From: Steroidobacter agaridevorans | GTDB lineage: Bacteria; Pseudomonadota; Gammaproteobacteria; Steroidobacterales; Steroidobacteraceae | NCBI RefSeq assembly: GCF_009932555.1 | Contig: NZ_BLJO01000007.1 | Coordinates: 199,956 to 263,955, forward strand | Direction of reading: 5' to 3' | Length of the DNA: 64,000 bases | Part shown: piece by piece, positions 35,259 through 44,191 of the stretch | Position numbering within the stretch: the stretch's first letter is position 1 | How the letters are laid out: every line of letters starts with the position of its first letter | Notes under the pieces: model-generated | Database searches by the model: none | What the model was told of the DNA's origin: nothing | The model's input: only the letters and a program-made list of their open reading frames with translations | Made by a program: the position numbers and the translations under genes

Positions 35259-36608
35259 TCAGGCGAGGATCTCGCCGATCTCCTGAGACGTGGTATTCGA
35301 CTGCGTTCCCCACGACGGCACATCCACACCCATCAGCTTCAGCGCGGTATAGCCCATGCGCGTGCTCGCCGAACCCTTGCCGTCGATATGCAAGCCGGTC
35401 TTCATCTTGCCGCCCGCACGCCCCGCCGTGAGCATGGGCAGCCCGTCGATGGAATGAATCTTCGCGAACGACTGGTCGGTCGTCGCGTAGATCAGCATGT
35501 TGTCCAACAACGTGCCGTCGCCTTCCTTCACCTTGGAGAAGGCTTCCACGAAATAAGCCCAGTTCTCCATCGCGCGGCGCGTGAACCACGAAGCATTCGG
35601 TTGATAGCCCAGGCTTTCGTCGATGGGCTCCTCGTGAGTGGCAGTGTGATGCGGCTTGTCGTAGCCGTTCTTGGTCGTGCCCGAGAACGGCTTCGAGTAA
35701 AGCATGTTGAACACGCGCGTTTGATCGCACGCCACCGCCATGACCATCAGGTCGGTCATGATCTTGTGACGAGCCGCGACATGTTCCGCGTCGATGCCGG
35801 AGATCGCCTGCTCGACCGACTTCTTCGAAGGAACGACACACGCCTCACGCGGTTCGGGTCGCGTGACCTGCAACTCGAACTGACGCTCCAGATCGCGCAG
35901 CGAGCTGAAATATTGATCGAGGCGCTGCCTGTCGGCCGCGCCCACACTCGCCTGCATCTTCTTGGCGTCTTCCAGCACGCCCGACAGCGCGCTCTTGCGC
36001 ACCATGGTCATCGGGTCCGGCTTGAACTCGGGTGCATTGGGATCCTGGAAGCCGGCGCCGAACAGCTTCTCGTAGAGCGCCAGGGGCGAAGCGATCGCCG
36101 TGTTCACCGTGGTGGCATTCTCATAGCTGAGCGTATCGCGCTCATCGCTCGTGGCCGTCACGCTCAAAGACTGATAGCGCGTGCCGGCGGAAATCCTGCG
36201 CGCCACCGTCACGTCGATGGTCTGTCCCGGCCGATCGAACGTGCTCATCGGCGGCGAGCCGGCGCGCTGAATGACCCAGCCCGTGTAATGGCACAGGTTG
36301 GGCGCCGCGTCCCGGAAGCCGTTGAAGTTCGTGAGCAGATTGATGTGCTGACGCACCGGCTTGAAAGAAACGATCTCCTCAGGCAGGTCGTAGTCCGCAC
36401 CGATCTTCTTCGGCACGAAAATGGACTTGCTCATCCCGCAGCCCCACGACCACGTGCCGAAGCGCACCGGCAACGGTGCGCCGTCCGCATAGGCGGTGCC
36501 GTTGGTATTGAGGAAACAATCGAGCAGCGGCAGCGCCACGCTCACGGCGGCGCCGCCGAGCATGCCGCGCAGGACACGTCGTCTTGTGATGGGCCGTTTC
36601 ATCATCAT
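35259..36608 (-). CDS. Tat-exported DUF1552 protein
   Basis: The 449-residue product opens with a twin-arginine signal (TRRRVLRGMLGGAAVSVALPLLD) and matches DUF1552, a sulphatase-fold-like family (LPVRFGTWSWGCGM, HYTGWVIQRAGSPP, SLRDLERQFE, YDKPHHTATHEEP, NMLIYATTDQSFAKIHSIDGLP). The family is abundant in Planctomycetes and Myxobacteria, nearly always beside a DUF1592/DUF1588 protein, as here (14 bp gap). Function unknown; the Tat signal implies a cofactor or a complex folded in the cytoplasm. Confidence 0.9.
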   Translation of the reverse strand: MMMKRPITRRRVLRGMLGGAAVSVALPLLDCFLNTNGTAYADGAPLPVRFGTWSWGCGMSKSIFVPKKIGADYDLPEEIVSFKPVRQHINLLTNFNGFRDAAPNLCHYTGWVIQRAGSPPMSTFDRPGQTIDVTVARRISAGTRYQSLSVTATSDERDTLSYENATTVNTAIASPLALYEKLFGAGFQDPNAPEFKPDPMTMVRKSALSGVLEDAKKMQASVGAADRQRLDQYFSSLRDLERQFELQVTRPEPREACVVPSKKSVEQAISGIDAEHVAARHKIMTDLMVMAVACDQTRVFNMLYSKPFSGTTKNGYDKPHHTATHEEPIDESLGYQPNASWFTRRAMENWAYFVEAFSKVKEGDGTLLDNMLIYATTDQSFAKIHSIDGLPMLTAGRAGGKMKTGLHIDGKGSASTRMGYTALKLMGVDVPSWGTQSNTTSQEIGEILA

Positions 36609-36622
36609 TCCCCCGAACTCGT

Positions 36623-38332
36623 TCAGTTCATGACAGTGAGGATTTCGATTTCCTCGGTCGGCGCGGCGAGTTCCTGCTTCGACGGCGGCGCCGGAACGAT
36701 CCTCGAGAACGCTTCGCTCATCGCAATGTCACGCAGCAGATCGACGACGCGATAGCCGGAGTCGGCGAAGTCCTGCTCGAAGATCTCGAGCATGGGATCG
36801 CGGGTGTCGATCGATCCGCCGGTCGCGTAGCTGTACACCTGCTTCACCAGACAGGTCGGCAGCGCCGGGCTGTTTCTCAGCGCCTCGCCCAGCCCCACCG
36901 CGTCCTTGAACGGCTTGCCATCCAACTCGCCGCTGGTGTCGATCTGCGCGCCATTCTCGGTCGTGCGGAACTGACCCGCGCCATCGAAGTTCTCCAGCGT
37001 CAGCCCGATCGGATCCGTGATCTTGTGACAACCGGCGCACGACGGATTGGTGCGATGGACTTCCAGCTTCTCGCGAGCCGTCTTCAAGCTCGAATCGGGA
37101 TCTTCGACGGCCGAGAAGTCGACGTTCGGCGGCGGGGGCGGCACTCTCTGGCAGAGGAACACTTCACGCAGCGCCTTGCCACGCAACGTCGCCGAGCTGC
37201 GCGCAGGATGTGCGTGCAACGTGAGGAAGCTGACGTGGGTCAGGATGCCAGCACGACCGCTGTTGGCGGGTAGCTCATAAGAGCTCCAGCCCGGCGCTGC
37301 GCCGACCTGATACACAGGGCCGAGTGCGCGCGAAATGAAGGTCGAGCGAGTCGTGAACAGGTCGCGGTAGTCCGCATTCTTGTGCAGCAGATGATCGACG
37401 ACGGTGCGCAAGGTCTGCTCACGCGCATCCTGCAGCGTCGCGCCGGTGATCGACGGATACTTCTGTGGATCCTTGCTGAGCGAATCGAAGTGATCGAAGC
37501 CGAACATGTCGTCGAAGAACGCGCGCACACCGTTCTCGAGACGCGGACTTGCGAGCATACGTTCCACTTCGCGCTTACGGCCTCGCTGCGTGTACAGCTC
37601 GCCCTTCTCGGCGGCATCGAGCAGCTCTTCGTCGGGAATGGAATTCCACAACAGGAAACTGAGCCGCGAAGCGAGTCCATAATTGTCCAGCCGACGATGG
37701 CCGGACCGATCCGGATCGGGCTCGGTCGTATCCTCGATCAACAGGAACTGCGGATTGATCAGCATGCTTTCCAGCACGACCTGCAAACCGCCATAGAAGT
37801 CGTCGAGGGAATCCGCGGCTCGATGGGCGTTGCCGACCAGCTCGGCCACTTTCTGTTCGCTGAGCGGACGACGGAACAACAACCGCCCGGCGTTGCGAAC
37901 GAAAGTCGCCGCGCACTCATCGTCCGGCTCGGTCGCGACCGCGGGCTTGCACGGCACGAGCGCATCTCGATGCGAAGGAACGCCGCGATCCAGATTGCCT
38001 TCGCTCATCACCTGCGAAGCGATCGACACCGCCGCGCGCTGGAAGTCCTGCATCTGCCCCATCGTGACGCTCACCTGCGACGCGTTCAGCGCCAGCAGGC
38101 CGTCGACTCGCTGCAACGGGGCGAAAGCCGAGCCGACGTCGATGCTCGGCCCGAACATATACTCGATGGAATTCGCGAACTGCGCGCCCGTCATCAACCT
38201 GACGCGCGCGGGGCTGCCGGCATTCGTCGGCAACGACGGCTCTCTCGTCAGCAAGACCACGGCAGCGATCGCCGCGACCGCGGCTACACCACCGACGATC
38301 CAGCGCCGACGTCCGGCCTCATCCCCCTTCAT
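36623..38332 (-). CDS. Membrane-anchored DUF1592/DUF1588/DUF1585 protein with CxxCH
   Basis: Start chosen at ATG 38332; the frame also opens at GTG 38416, but that codon lies inside the putative operator. The 569-residue product has one N-terminal membrane helix (WIVGGVAAVAAIAAVVLL). It then shows the planctomycete-type domains: FARNAGRLLFRRPLS-like region, ASRLSFLLWNSIPDEELL, RGKALREVFLCQRVPPPPPNVDF (part) and NPSCAGCHKITDPIGLTLENFD. The CAGCH could bind haem c or be structural. First gene of operon A, paired with DUF1552. Function unknown; a periplasmic redox complex is a guess. Confidence 0.87.
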   Translation of the reverse strand: MKGDEAGRRRWIVGGVAAVAAIAAVVLLTREPSLPTNAGSPARVRLMTGAQFANSIEYMFGPSIDVGSAFAPLQRVDGLLALNASQVSVTMGQMQDFQRAAVSIASQVMSEGNLDRGVPSHRDALVPCKPAVATEPDDECAATFVRNAGRLLFRRPLSEQKVAELVGNAHRAADSLDDFYGGLQVVLESMLINPQFLLIEDTTEPDPDRSGHRRLDNYGLASRLSFLLWNSIPDEELLDAAEKGELYTQRGRKREVERMLASPRLENGVRAFFDDMFGFDHFDSLSKDPQKYPSITGATLQDAREQTLRTVVDHLLHKNADYRDLFTTRSTFISRALGPVYQVGAAPGWSSYELPANSGRAGILTHVSFLTLHAHPARSSATLRGKALREVFLCQRVPPPPPNVDFSAVEDPDSSLKTAREKLEVHRTNPSCAGCHKITDPIGLTLENFDGAGQFRTTENGAQIDTSGELDGKPFKDAVGLGEALRNSPALPTCLVKQVYSYATGGSIDTRDPMLEIFEQDFADSGYRVVDLLRDIAMSEAFSRIVPAPPSKQELAAPTEEIEILTVMN

Positions 38333-38410
38333 CAAGTCACGCACGTATCCGTTTCTCCGGTTTCGTCCGGGCGGAGCATCCCCGCCCAGCGTATGACTTC
38401 GGATCGAATG

Positions 38411-38449
38411 TGACACACAAAAATTATCAACTCAATACTTTGTGTGTCA
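38411..38449 (-). promoter_or_regulatory. 39-bp inverted-repeat operator of operon A
   Basis: TGACACACAAA (38411-38421) and its perfect complement TTTGTGTGTCA (38439-38449) flank a 17-bp AT-rich spacer. The left edge is 79 bp before ATG 38332. The same element with the same 39-bp span lies before operon B. A degenerate half-site TGACACAT is at 38567-38574. The remainder of 38450-38718 shows two hairpins and no gene. Confidence 0.75.
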
Positions 38450-38631
38450 TTTGTTGCAGCGTTGTAGCGCGGATAAACCGGCGACGACAATCTTTCGAAG
38501 CGCGCCGGTTTCGTGCATTACTTTTACGGGGAGGTCCCCGCACGCTGCAAATACGCACTCGGAAGGTGACACATACAACTGTCCGCTGTCAGGTCATCGG
38601 AAAATCGATGCGCGGACGGGTGTTTTGACGA

Positions 38632-38652
38632 CGATATTTCGTCGTCGGCGCC
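38632..38652. repeat. Hairpin downstream of the Lrp/AsnC gene
   Basis: GACGACGA pairs with TCGTCGTC across a TATT loop, and a second short GC hairpin (CCCGCT with AGCGGG) lies just beside it. They follow the minus-strand regulator gene and may end operon B transcription, although the bases after the stem on that strand are A-rich rather than T-rich. Confidence 0.4.
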
Positions 38653-38718
38653 CGCTGCGGAGCGGGTCGTTGATAATTACTACTTGGGGGTGCGAGCGCT
38701 CCGCGGGCCTACAAGCCG

Positions 38719-39195
38719 TCACATGAGCGGCAGCGAGGTCGTGTACTTGACCTGCGCCACCGACGTCATGCAACGGACCTCGCGGATGTGCGGGACGTGA
38801 TCGAGCTTGTCGAAATGAAAGCGGTGGTAGGCATCTATATCGGGCACGACCACTCTCAACATGAAATCGAATGCCCCCAGGATCGCGTGACACTCCAGCA
38901 CCTCCGGCAACTCACGGATGGCCCGCGAGAACTCGGCGATGCTGGTGGGATCCTTCTTGTTGACCCTGACGTGCACGAACAGCTGCGTGCCGACGCCGAG
39001 CTTGGTGCGATCGAGCAACGCGACCACGCCCGAGATCCAGCCGTCTCTTCTGAATTGTTGAATGCGTCGCCAGCACTGCGGCTGGGACAAGCCGACTTCG
39101 GAAGCGATCTTGCTGCACGGGAGCGATGCGTCGCTCTGCAAGAGAACGAGAATCCTGCGATCGATATCGTCGATGACTGGCGTCTCGTTCTCCAT
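38719..39195 (-). CDS. Lrp/AsnC-family transcriptional regulator
   Basis: Start chosen at ATG 39195 with GGAG 7 bp upstream. The 158-residue product has an N-terminal helix-turn-helix (IDDIDRRILVLLQSDAS, KIASEVGLSQPQCWRRIQQF) and a C-terminal RAM/AsnC ligand-binding domain (FVHVRVNKKDPTSIAEF, EVLECHAILGAFDFMLRVVVPDIDAYHRF). Lrp proteins form octamers binding well-spaced DNA sites in response to small ligands. It is the last gene of operon B and lies just upstream of operon A, so it is the natural candidate to bind the two shared inverted repeats. Confidence 0.92.
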   Translation of the reverse strand: MENETPVIDDIDRRILVLLQSDASLPCSKIASEVGLSQPQCWRRIQQFRRDGWISGVVALLDRTKLGVGTQLFVHVRVNKKDPTSIAEFSRAIRELPEVLECHAILGAFDFMLRVVVPDIDAYHRFHFDKLDHVPHIREVRCMTSVAQVKYTTSLPLM

Positions 39196-39215
39196 GGCGT
39201 GCTCCGTGCGTTGGG

Positions 39216-40088
39216 TTAGTTCGCCGGCGGAATGAAGCCTTGAATCTGCTTCACCGCGTACTCCACCTTGAGATCGAAGGCGCGCTTGCCGAGCTTGGCG
39301 CTCGACTTGCGACCGTCGCCGACGATGCCGTTCTTCAGCGCCGGATCGGTCACGGCCTGCGGCTTGCCATCCGGACCGACCGGAATGCCGACGGCGTCCT
39401 TCAGCTTGTTCTTGCGCACGTACGTGCCGTCCTTGTCGAGGTACATCATGATGGATGTATCCGTCAGGCCGCCGTGCAGGCTCTGCGGATACCCCATGGC
39501 GGCAACCTCCTTGTCGAAGGCCGTGTTCGCCGGCATGTACACCTGATCGCAATAGAACACGTGAATGCCCTGCGCGCTGTACTTGTCGTTCAGCTTCGTG
39601 GCCACGCGACGATAAACATTCTTATCGCCTTCGCCCTGCCCGCCGCCGTGGTCGCCCATCAGGACCACATTCTTGAAGCCGGTCGCGATCGACTGCTCCG
39701 TCATGCGCTCCAGCACGGCCTCCAACAGATCGGGCGTCAGGCCGATCGTGCCAGGCAATTCGGCGCTGGCATTGTTCGGCGTGATCGGCAGCACCGGCAT
39801 TGCGATGGCATTGCCGAGCTTCTGCGCGATTGCTTTGACGATGCCGCGCGCCATCAGATTGTGGCCGCCGTTGGCATTCTGCGGACCGCGCTGCTCGACG
39901 CCGCCGGTGTAGATAAGTGCAGTCGTCTTGCCGGCAGCCAAGGCATCCCGCACTTCGGGCCAGGTCATCAGCTCGAACTCGACCCGCTGTGAAGAGGACG
40001 CCGCGTTCGCCATGCCCGGCATCGTCGCGCTCAGCGCTGCCGTTGCGAGGAATGCTGCCGTCAGGCTTGCTTTGAGAACTTTGCGCAT
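39216..40088 (-). CDS. Exported creatininase-family protein with altered metal site
   Basis: The 290-residue product has a signal peptide (LTAAFLATAALSATMPGMANA), unusual for this mostly cytoplasmic amidohydrolase family. The fold markers are present: YTGGVEQRGP (canonical GSxEQHGP), MGDHGGGQGEG (canonical NGHGGN) and LHGGLTDTS (canonical HAGExETS). Glu65 and His147 are kept, but the usual metal-binding His after EQ is Arg67, and His76 stands where the next acidic ligand is expected. It may have lost or changed its metal chemistry. It lies between the transporter and regulator genes of operon B. Confidence 0.8.
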   Translation of the reverse strand: MRKVLKASLTAAFLATAALSATMPGMANAASSSQRVEFELMTWPEVRDALAAGKTTALIYTGGVEQRGPQNANGGHNLMARGIVKAIAQKLGNAIAMPVLPITPNNASAELPGTIGLTPDLLEAVLERMTEQSIATGFKNVVLMGDHGGGQGEGDKNVYRRVATKLNDKYSAQGIHVFYCDQVYMPANTAFDKEVAAMGYPQSLHGGLTDTSIMMYLDKDGTYVRKNKLKDAVGIPVGPDGKPQAVTDPALKNGIVGDGRKSSAKLGKRAFDLKVEYAVKQIQGFIPPAN

Positions 40089-40111
40089 GTCTTGCCTTTT
40101 ACTCTCTACTA

Positions 40112-41452
40112 TCAGCCGGCGCCGGCCGGAGCCGAAACCGTTTGCGGTGAAACCTCATCATCGCGCTCCGCGTCACGATCGATCTCGCCCTCGTAGCGCT
40201 TCACGAACAAGCTCGCCAGGACGCCGAGCACTGCCGCCGCCGTCAGGAAGTAGGCCGGCGCGGACAACGATCCCGTCTCGCGAATCAAAGCGGTGGCAGC
40301 CAGCGGCGCGGCGCCACTGAAGAAGGTCATGCCGATGTTGAACACCAATGCAATGCCCGTGAAACGGATGCGCGTGGGAAACAGATCGGCGATCAGGAAA
40401 GCAAACGTTCCATTGAACAGCCCGGCCACGATTCCGCCCAACACGAGCGGCAGCCACGGATTCGCGGTGCTGCCGACGATGGCGTCGTACCACGCGAACG
40501 AGAACAGCACGAACATCGACGTGCCCAACAACATGAGATGGCGGGGCGCGATGCGGCTGCCGAGCCACGCCGTCGCCAACAAAGCGAAGCTGTGGACGAT
40601 CAATGCCATGTTCTGAGCCACGATGGCCTTGTTCGGGTCGACGCTCAGGACGGTTTTGAGATAGGCCGGCATGTACGCGAACAGCAAGCCGTTGAACGCT
40701 CCTGTGCTCGCCACCAGCCCGATGCCGATCAGCACCCGGCGCGGATGATTCCGCAGCAGTTCCGCGAACGGACTCGACGACGCTTGTTTCTTCACGCGCT
40801 CGAACTCGGGCGATTCCTCCAGCGAGCGGCGCACCCAGAAGCCCAGCAGACCCAATGCGCCGCCGATCCAGAACGGAATCCGCCAGCCGTACGAGCTCAC
40901 TTGTTCCGGCGTCATGAAGCTCTGGATCACCAGGCTGAGCACGGTCGCGATCACGACGCCGCCCATGACACAGAAGAACACGAAGCCGCTGGCGAACGCG
41001 GCGCGCTTCGGCGCGACTTCCACCACATACGTCATGGCGCCAGGCAGCTCGCCGCCCAGACAGAATCCCTGCAACAGTCGCAGGAACACCATCAACATCG
41101 GCGCAGCGAGACCCCACTGCTCGAAGGAAGGCACCAGGCCCATGCCCAGCGTCGCACCCGACATGCCGAGCAGCGAGATGACGAACACTCGCCGGCGACC
41201 GAAGCGATCGCCGAAGTGGCTCAGCACGATCCCGCCGACCGGCCGCGCGACATAGCCGACCGCGAAGGCGCCGAACGACGCCATCAACGAAACCAATGAG
41301 GACGACGCAGGGAAGATGGCGCGCGCGATCTCCGCCGCGAATATTCCGTAGATGATGAAGTCGTAATACTCGAGCGCCCCGCCCAGACTGGCGAGCAGCG
41401 TGGTGCGTCTGCTCGACGCGGACAATCGAGATGTTTCGGGTGTAGAGCTCAA
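40112..41452 (-). CDS. MFS transporter, metabolite:H+ symporter (MHS/ProP-like) type
   Basis: Start chosen at TTG 41452 because AGGGGAG lies 6 bp upstream; a TTG at 41476 would lie upstream of that site. The product (446 residues) has twelve predicted helices. MHS-family signatures: EYYDFIIYGIFA in helix 1, GGIVLSHFGDRFGRRRVF in loop 2-3, LLQGFCLGGELPGA in helix 4, and a TRIRFTG motif in loop 10-11. MHS members import carboxylates, betaines or dicarboxylates. The substrate is not evident. Third gene of operon B after a 139-bp gap, so it may have its own promoter. Confidence 0.88.
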   Translation of the reverse strand: MSSTPETSRLSASSRRTTLLASLGGALEYYDFIIYGIFAAEIARAIFPASSSLVSLMASFGAFAVGYVARPVGGIVLSHFGDRFGRRRVFVISLLGMSGATLGMGLVPSFEQWGLAAPMLMVFLRLLQGFCLGGELPGAMTYVVEVAPKRAAFASGFVFFCVMGGVVIATVLSLVIQSFMTPEQVSSYGWRIPFWIGGALGLLGFWVRRSLEESPEFERVKKQASSSPFAELLRNHPRRVLIGIGLVASTGAFNGLLFAYMPAYLKTVLSVDPNKAIVAQNMALIVHSFALLATAWLGSRIAPRHLMLLGTSMFVLFSFAWYDAIVGSTANPWLPLVLGGIVAGLFNGTFAFLIADLFPTRIRFTGIALVFNIGMTFFSGAAPLAATALIRETGSLSAPAYFLTAAAVLGVLASLFVKRYEGEIDRDAERDDEVSPQTVSAPAGAG

Positions 41453-41591
41453 CTGTGTCTCCCCTGCTCTATCCAAGCTGATCGATGGTGCACGCCAGAC
41501 CGTCAGCTTGTCCGCGCGAGCGCGCGTGAGCCAACCACTCGATCTATCGTGTGTGGAGCTGCCGCCGGCCGTCGAGCCGCGCAGCGCCGCT

Positions 41592-42668
41592 TCAACGCTT
41601 GCTCACCAGCTCCTGGTCGGGACGCTGGATGAACACCTGGGTGAATTTCACTCGCATGGCCGAGGAAATCGCGGTGTTCCAGCCGGTCTTCGGATCGGGA
41701 TAACCGTCGGCGAGACGGTCCATCGCCTGGTGCTGCGTGATCGACGAGAACTGTCCGTAGCTCTGATGGTGAGTGGACCAGCCTTCGTTCTTGCGCAGCG
41801 TGTAGCTGTCCACATCGGCGTAGCCGGCCAGCAGGCCTTCGGCCGTCTGCGGCGTCAGCTTCAATTTGAAGCGAGCGCCGCGGAATACTTGATACTGATA
41901 AGAAACACCGCGGCCCCAAGGAATCAGCAGCGTGTCCATCGGATTGGAGATCAACGTGCCGTCGACGATCTTGCCCTTCGCCTTGCTGATGTAGCGCTTG
42001 CCCCAGCGCATGTCGATCCGCTGCGTGCCGCCCGGCACGAACGCGTCGCCGGTGGCGTCGGTCAGGAGATTGTCCAGACCGCGATAGGTCGTGATCGTCA
42101 CATCGTCATCGTTGTTCAGGTCGTCGACACCGGCGATCTCGATCAGCACGCGGCTGTCTTCGCTGGATTTCATGAACAGATTTTCGAAGTGCGCGAACGA
42201 GCCGCCGGCGCGATATCCGGCGATGCAGCCATTGGCGCGATACAACTGATTGTCGACGCCCGGCTCGCCTTCGGGGCTCACGAAATCGTTCGCGTCCTCC
42301 TTGCCGTCCAGGTTCAGGCCATAGGAGATCTTGCCCTGCACTTCCTTGTACGGCATTTTGTAAGTGGCCGTTTCGGGATGCCACTGCTCGCCCTCGCGCT
42401 TGAGCTGCGTCTCGACCACGGTGCGCTGCTGGCCGTCCTCGGGGAATATTTTCTTGAACTCTTCGCGATTGCCGTCGTTGAAGCCCTGCGGACACTCTTC
42501 CTTGCCGTCCTTGGTTTCGTACACGGCCCAGACTCTCTCGGTCATCACATAGCCGATGACGCCATTTTCCAGCACCGGGCTTTCTTCCCTCGGCGCGGCG
42601 CCAGCCGTGTTGGCGAGGCACAAGCTCATCGCTACACCCAGGGTCAGCGAAATGCGCTTCGATCTCAT
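41592..42668 (-). CDS. Exported protein of unknown function, paralogue of the 32805-33884 product
   Basis: Start chosen at ATG 42668, directly behind GGAGG. The 358-residue product has a signal peptide (LTLGVAMSLCLANTAGAAP). It aligns along its length with the operon A copy: YVMTERVWAVYETKDGKEECP, ISYGLNLDGKEDANDFVSPEGE, DNQLYRANGC, IEIAGVDDLNNDDDVTIT, LLTDATGDAFVPGGTQRID, LLAGYADVDSY and EGWSTHHQSYGQ. No known family is recognised. It follows the large PF03640 gene by 13 bp, as its paralogue does. Confidence 0.8.
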   Translation of the reverse strand: MRSKRISLTLGVAMSLCLANTAGAAPREESPVLENGVIGYVMTERVWAVYETKDGKEECPQGFNDGNREEFKKIFPEDGQQRTVVETQLKREGEQWHPETATYKMPYKEVQGKISYGLNLDGKEDANDFVSPEGEPGVDNQLYRANGCIAGYRAGGSFAHFENLFMKSSEDSRVLIEIAGVDDLNNDDDVTITTYRGLDNLLTDATGDAFVPGGTQRIDMRWGKRYISKAKGKIVDGTLISNPMDTLLIPWGRGVSYQYQVFRGARFKLKLTPQTAEGLLAGYADVDSYTLRKNEGWSTHHQSYGQFSSITQHQAMDRLADGYPDPKTGWNTAISSAMRVKFTQVFIQRPDQELVSKR

Positions 42669-42681
42669 GTTCAGCCTCCGA

Positions 42682-44121
42682 CTAGAAACTGTAGGCGCTG
42701 TTGCCGAAATCGTCCCTGAGCCAGAACGCCCGATAGCCGTTGCGGCGTCCATTGAATTCACCGAAGGAATCGCAGTTGGCATCGCCCGGCTGACGATCCA
42801 GCGAGCACGTGTACACCGGCCGCTCGCGATAGGCCCACACGCTCGAGGCGCCGGCCTGACCCTGGGTCGCGCGACGGCCCGTGTTCGGGTCGATCGACAT
42901 CACGCTCCACAGCCTGCTGTCGCTCTTGGCGTTGGCGGCCGCCGGCACGTATGGAAAGCTTTCCTGACATAGCTTGGGATCGCTGTTGCCACAGATCGCC
43001 AGGCGATACGCCTGCTCGGTATCGGGATGATCGCAAGCGAGCTGGTCGCGCGCATCGTCGCCGCAGTTATATATGTAGACGGTCATGCCCTTCGCATCCG
43101 CGAGCACCTGCCCGGCAATCGAGTCCTGCACGGTGAAGTCCTTCGGCGGAGCGATCGCGCGCTGGGTGTAGACGTTGTGCCAGCCCGGCACATCGCTGCC
43201 CACCAGACTGCGCGTGCTTCGATCCAGAACATAGGTGTACAGCGGCTTCTTGCGGAACGTCCATTGCTTGATGCCCGGCGAGCGCTCGATGATGCCCCAC
43301 TCGCCATTCGGCACGGCGGTCACCGCCGCAAACACCGGCGCCCAGTCTTTCAGGCACTCGCGCATGCACTTCGATTTGTTCGGCTCGTCGCCATCCCACG
43401 TGTAAACGGAAAAGCCCTTGTGGTCCGTGAGCAAGCGGCCCGTGGCCGTTTGCAGCGGACCGTATCGATTCGGATCGGCATCGGTGCCAGCGAACTCGGG
43501 CGGAACATTCGCCGGCGGCCCGACCGGGACACGCACGGCGGGCCCGTCGCCGGATCTCTGGATCTTCGTGCCGCCGAGCACGTCGCCCGGCTTCTTATCC
43601 AGGTCGGAGGTGTACAAGGGATAGCCGCCGTAGCTCCACTGCAGCTTGCCGTCGGCGCGCTTGATCGTGGTCCACTCGTTGTGCCCCGAGCCGACAGGCT
43701 TGGCGTCCGCCGGCGCGATCAACGGCGGCCACACCTGCGTGCAGCTCTTGCGTGCCTCCACATTCGGCAGCACCAGCCCGCCCGGATACGGACTCATCAG
43801 GCCCGAGGTCACCTTCTGCACTTCGTCGGTACAGCTGGAAATGCCGCTGTCTTTGCGATCGCCGATATCGCCGTTGCGCAGCTTGGTCAGCGGCCAGATA
43901 TAAAGCGTCTTGCCGTTCGCATCGGCGAACACCGGCCCATCGAGCTCGGTATTGACGACCTGGATGCCGGGCGGCATCGGCACGCGCACATAGTTTTCTT
44001 TATCCGTGCTGGACGCCGACTGCCAATAGTCCGCTATCGGCTGCTCCTGAGCAGCCAATGCAAGCGAGGCGCACATAGTCGCGCCCGCCAGAACCCCCAC
44101 CGAACCCCGCAGTCGTCGCAT
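42682..44121 (-). CDS. Exported multi-repeat PF03640 protein (operon B)
   Basis: Start chosen at ATG 44121 with AGAGAG 4 bp upstream. The 479-residue product has a signal peptide (VLAGATMCASLALAAQ) and PF03640-like units. Repeats include YVRVPMPPGIQVV, CTQVWPPLIAPADAKPV, LQWSYGGYPLYTSDLDKKPGD, CMRECLKDWAPVFA, QWTFRKKPLYTYVLD and WAYRERPVYTC. Compared with the operon A paralogue it shares the opening Y-V-R-x-P-M-P-P-G-I-Q and the closing NGxxxxWxRDDF. Many paired cysteines suggest disulphides. First gene of operon B. Confidence 0.82.
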   Translation of the reverse strand: MRRLRGSVGVLAGATMCASLALAAQEQPIADYWQSASSTDKENYVRVPMPPGIQVVNTELDGPVFADANGKTLYIWPLTKLRNGDIGDRKDSGISSCTDEVQKVTSGLMSPYPGGLVLPNVEARKSCTQVWPPLIAPADAKPVGSGHNEWTTIKRADGKLQWSYGGYPLYTSDLDKKPGDVLGGTKIQRSGDGPAVRVPVGPPANVPPEFAGTDADPNRYGPLQTATGRLLTDHKGFSVYTWDGDEPNKSKCMRECLKDWAPVFAAVTAVPNGEWGIIERSPGIKQWTFRKKPLYTYVLDRSTRSLVGSDVPGWHNVYTQRAIAPPKDFTVQDSIAGQVLADAKGMTVYIYNCGDDARDQLACDHPDTEQAYRLAICGNSDPKLCQESFPYVPAAANAKSDSRLWSVMSIDPNTGRRATQGQAGASSVWAYRERPVYTCSLDRQPGDANCDSFGEFNGRRNGYRAFWLRDDFGNSAYSF

Positions 44122-44191
44122 AATTCTCTCTTGTGTCAAACCATCTCGGATACTGCCTTACTGCGGTCCGGCAGCGGTGACTTAACGAATT

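Noticed and set aside
38416-38416. GTG start for the DUF1592 gene
   Set aside because: The codon lies inside the inverted repeat shared with operon B and has no ribosome site; ATG 38332 sets the same operator distance as in operon B.
38632-38652. Rho-independent terminator
   Set aside because: The stem is good, but the bases following it on the relevant strand are A-rich, so it is listed only as a hairpin.
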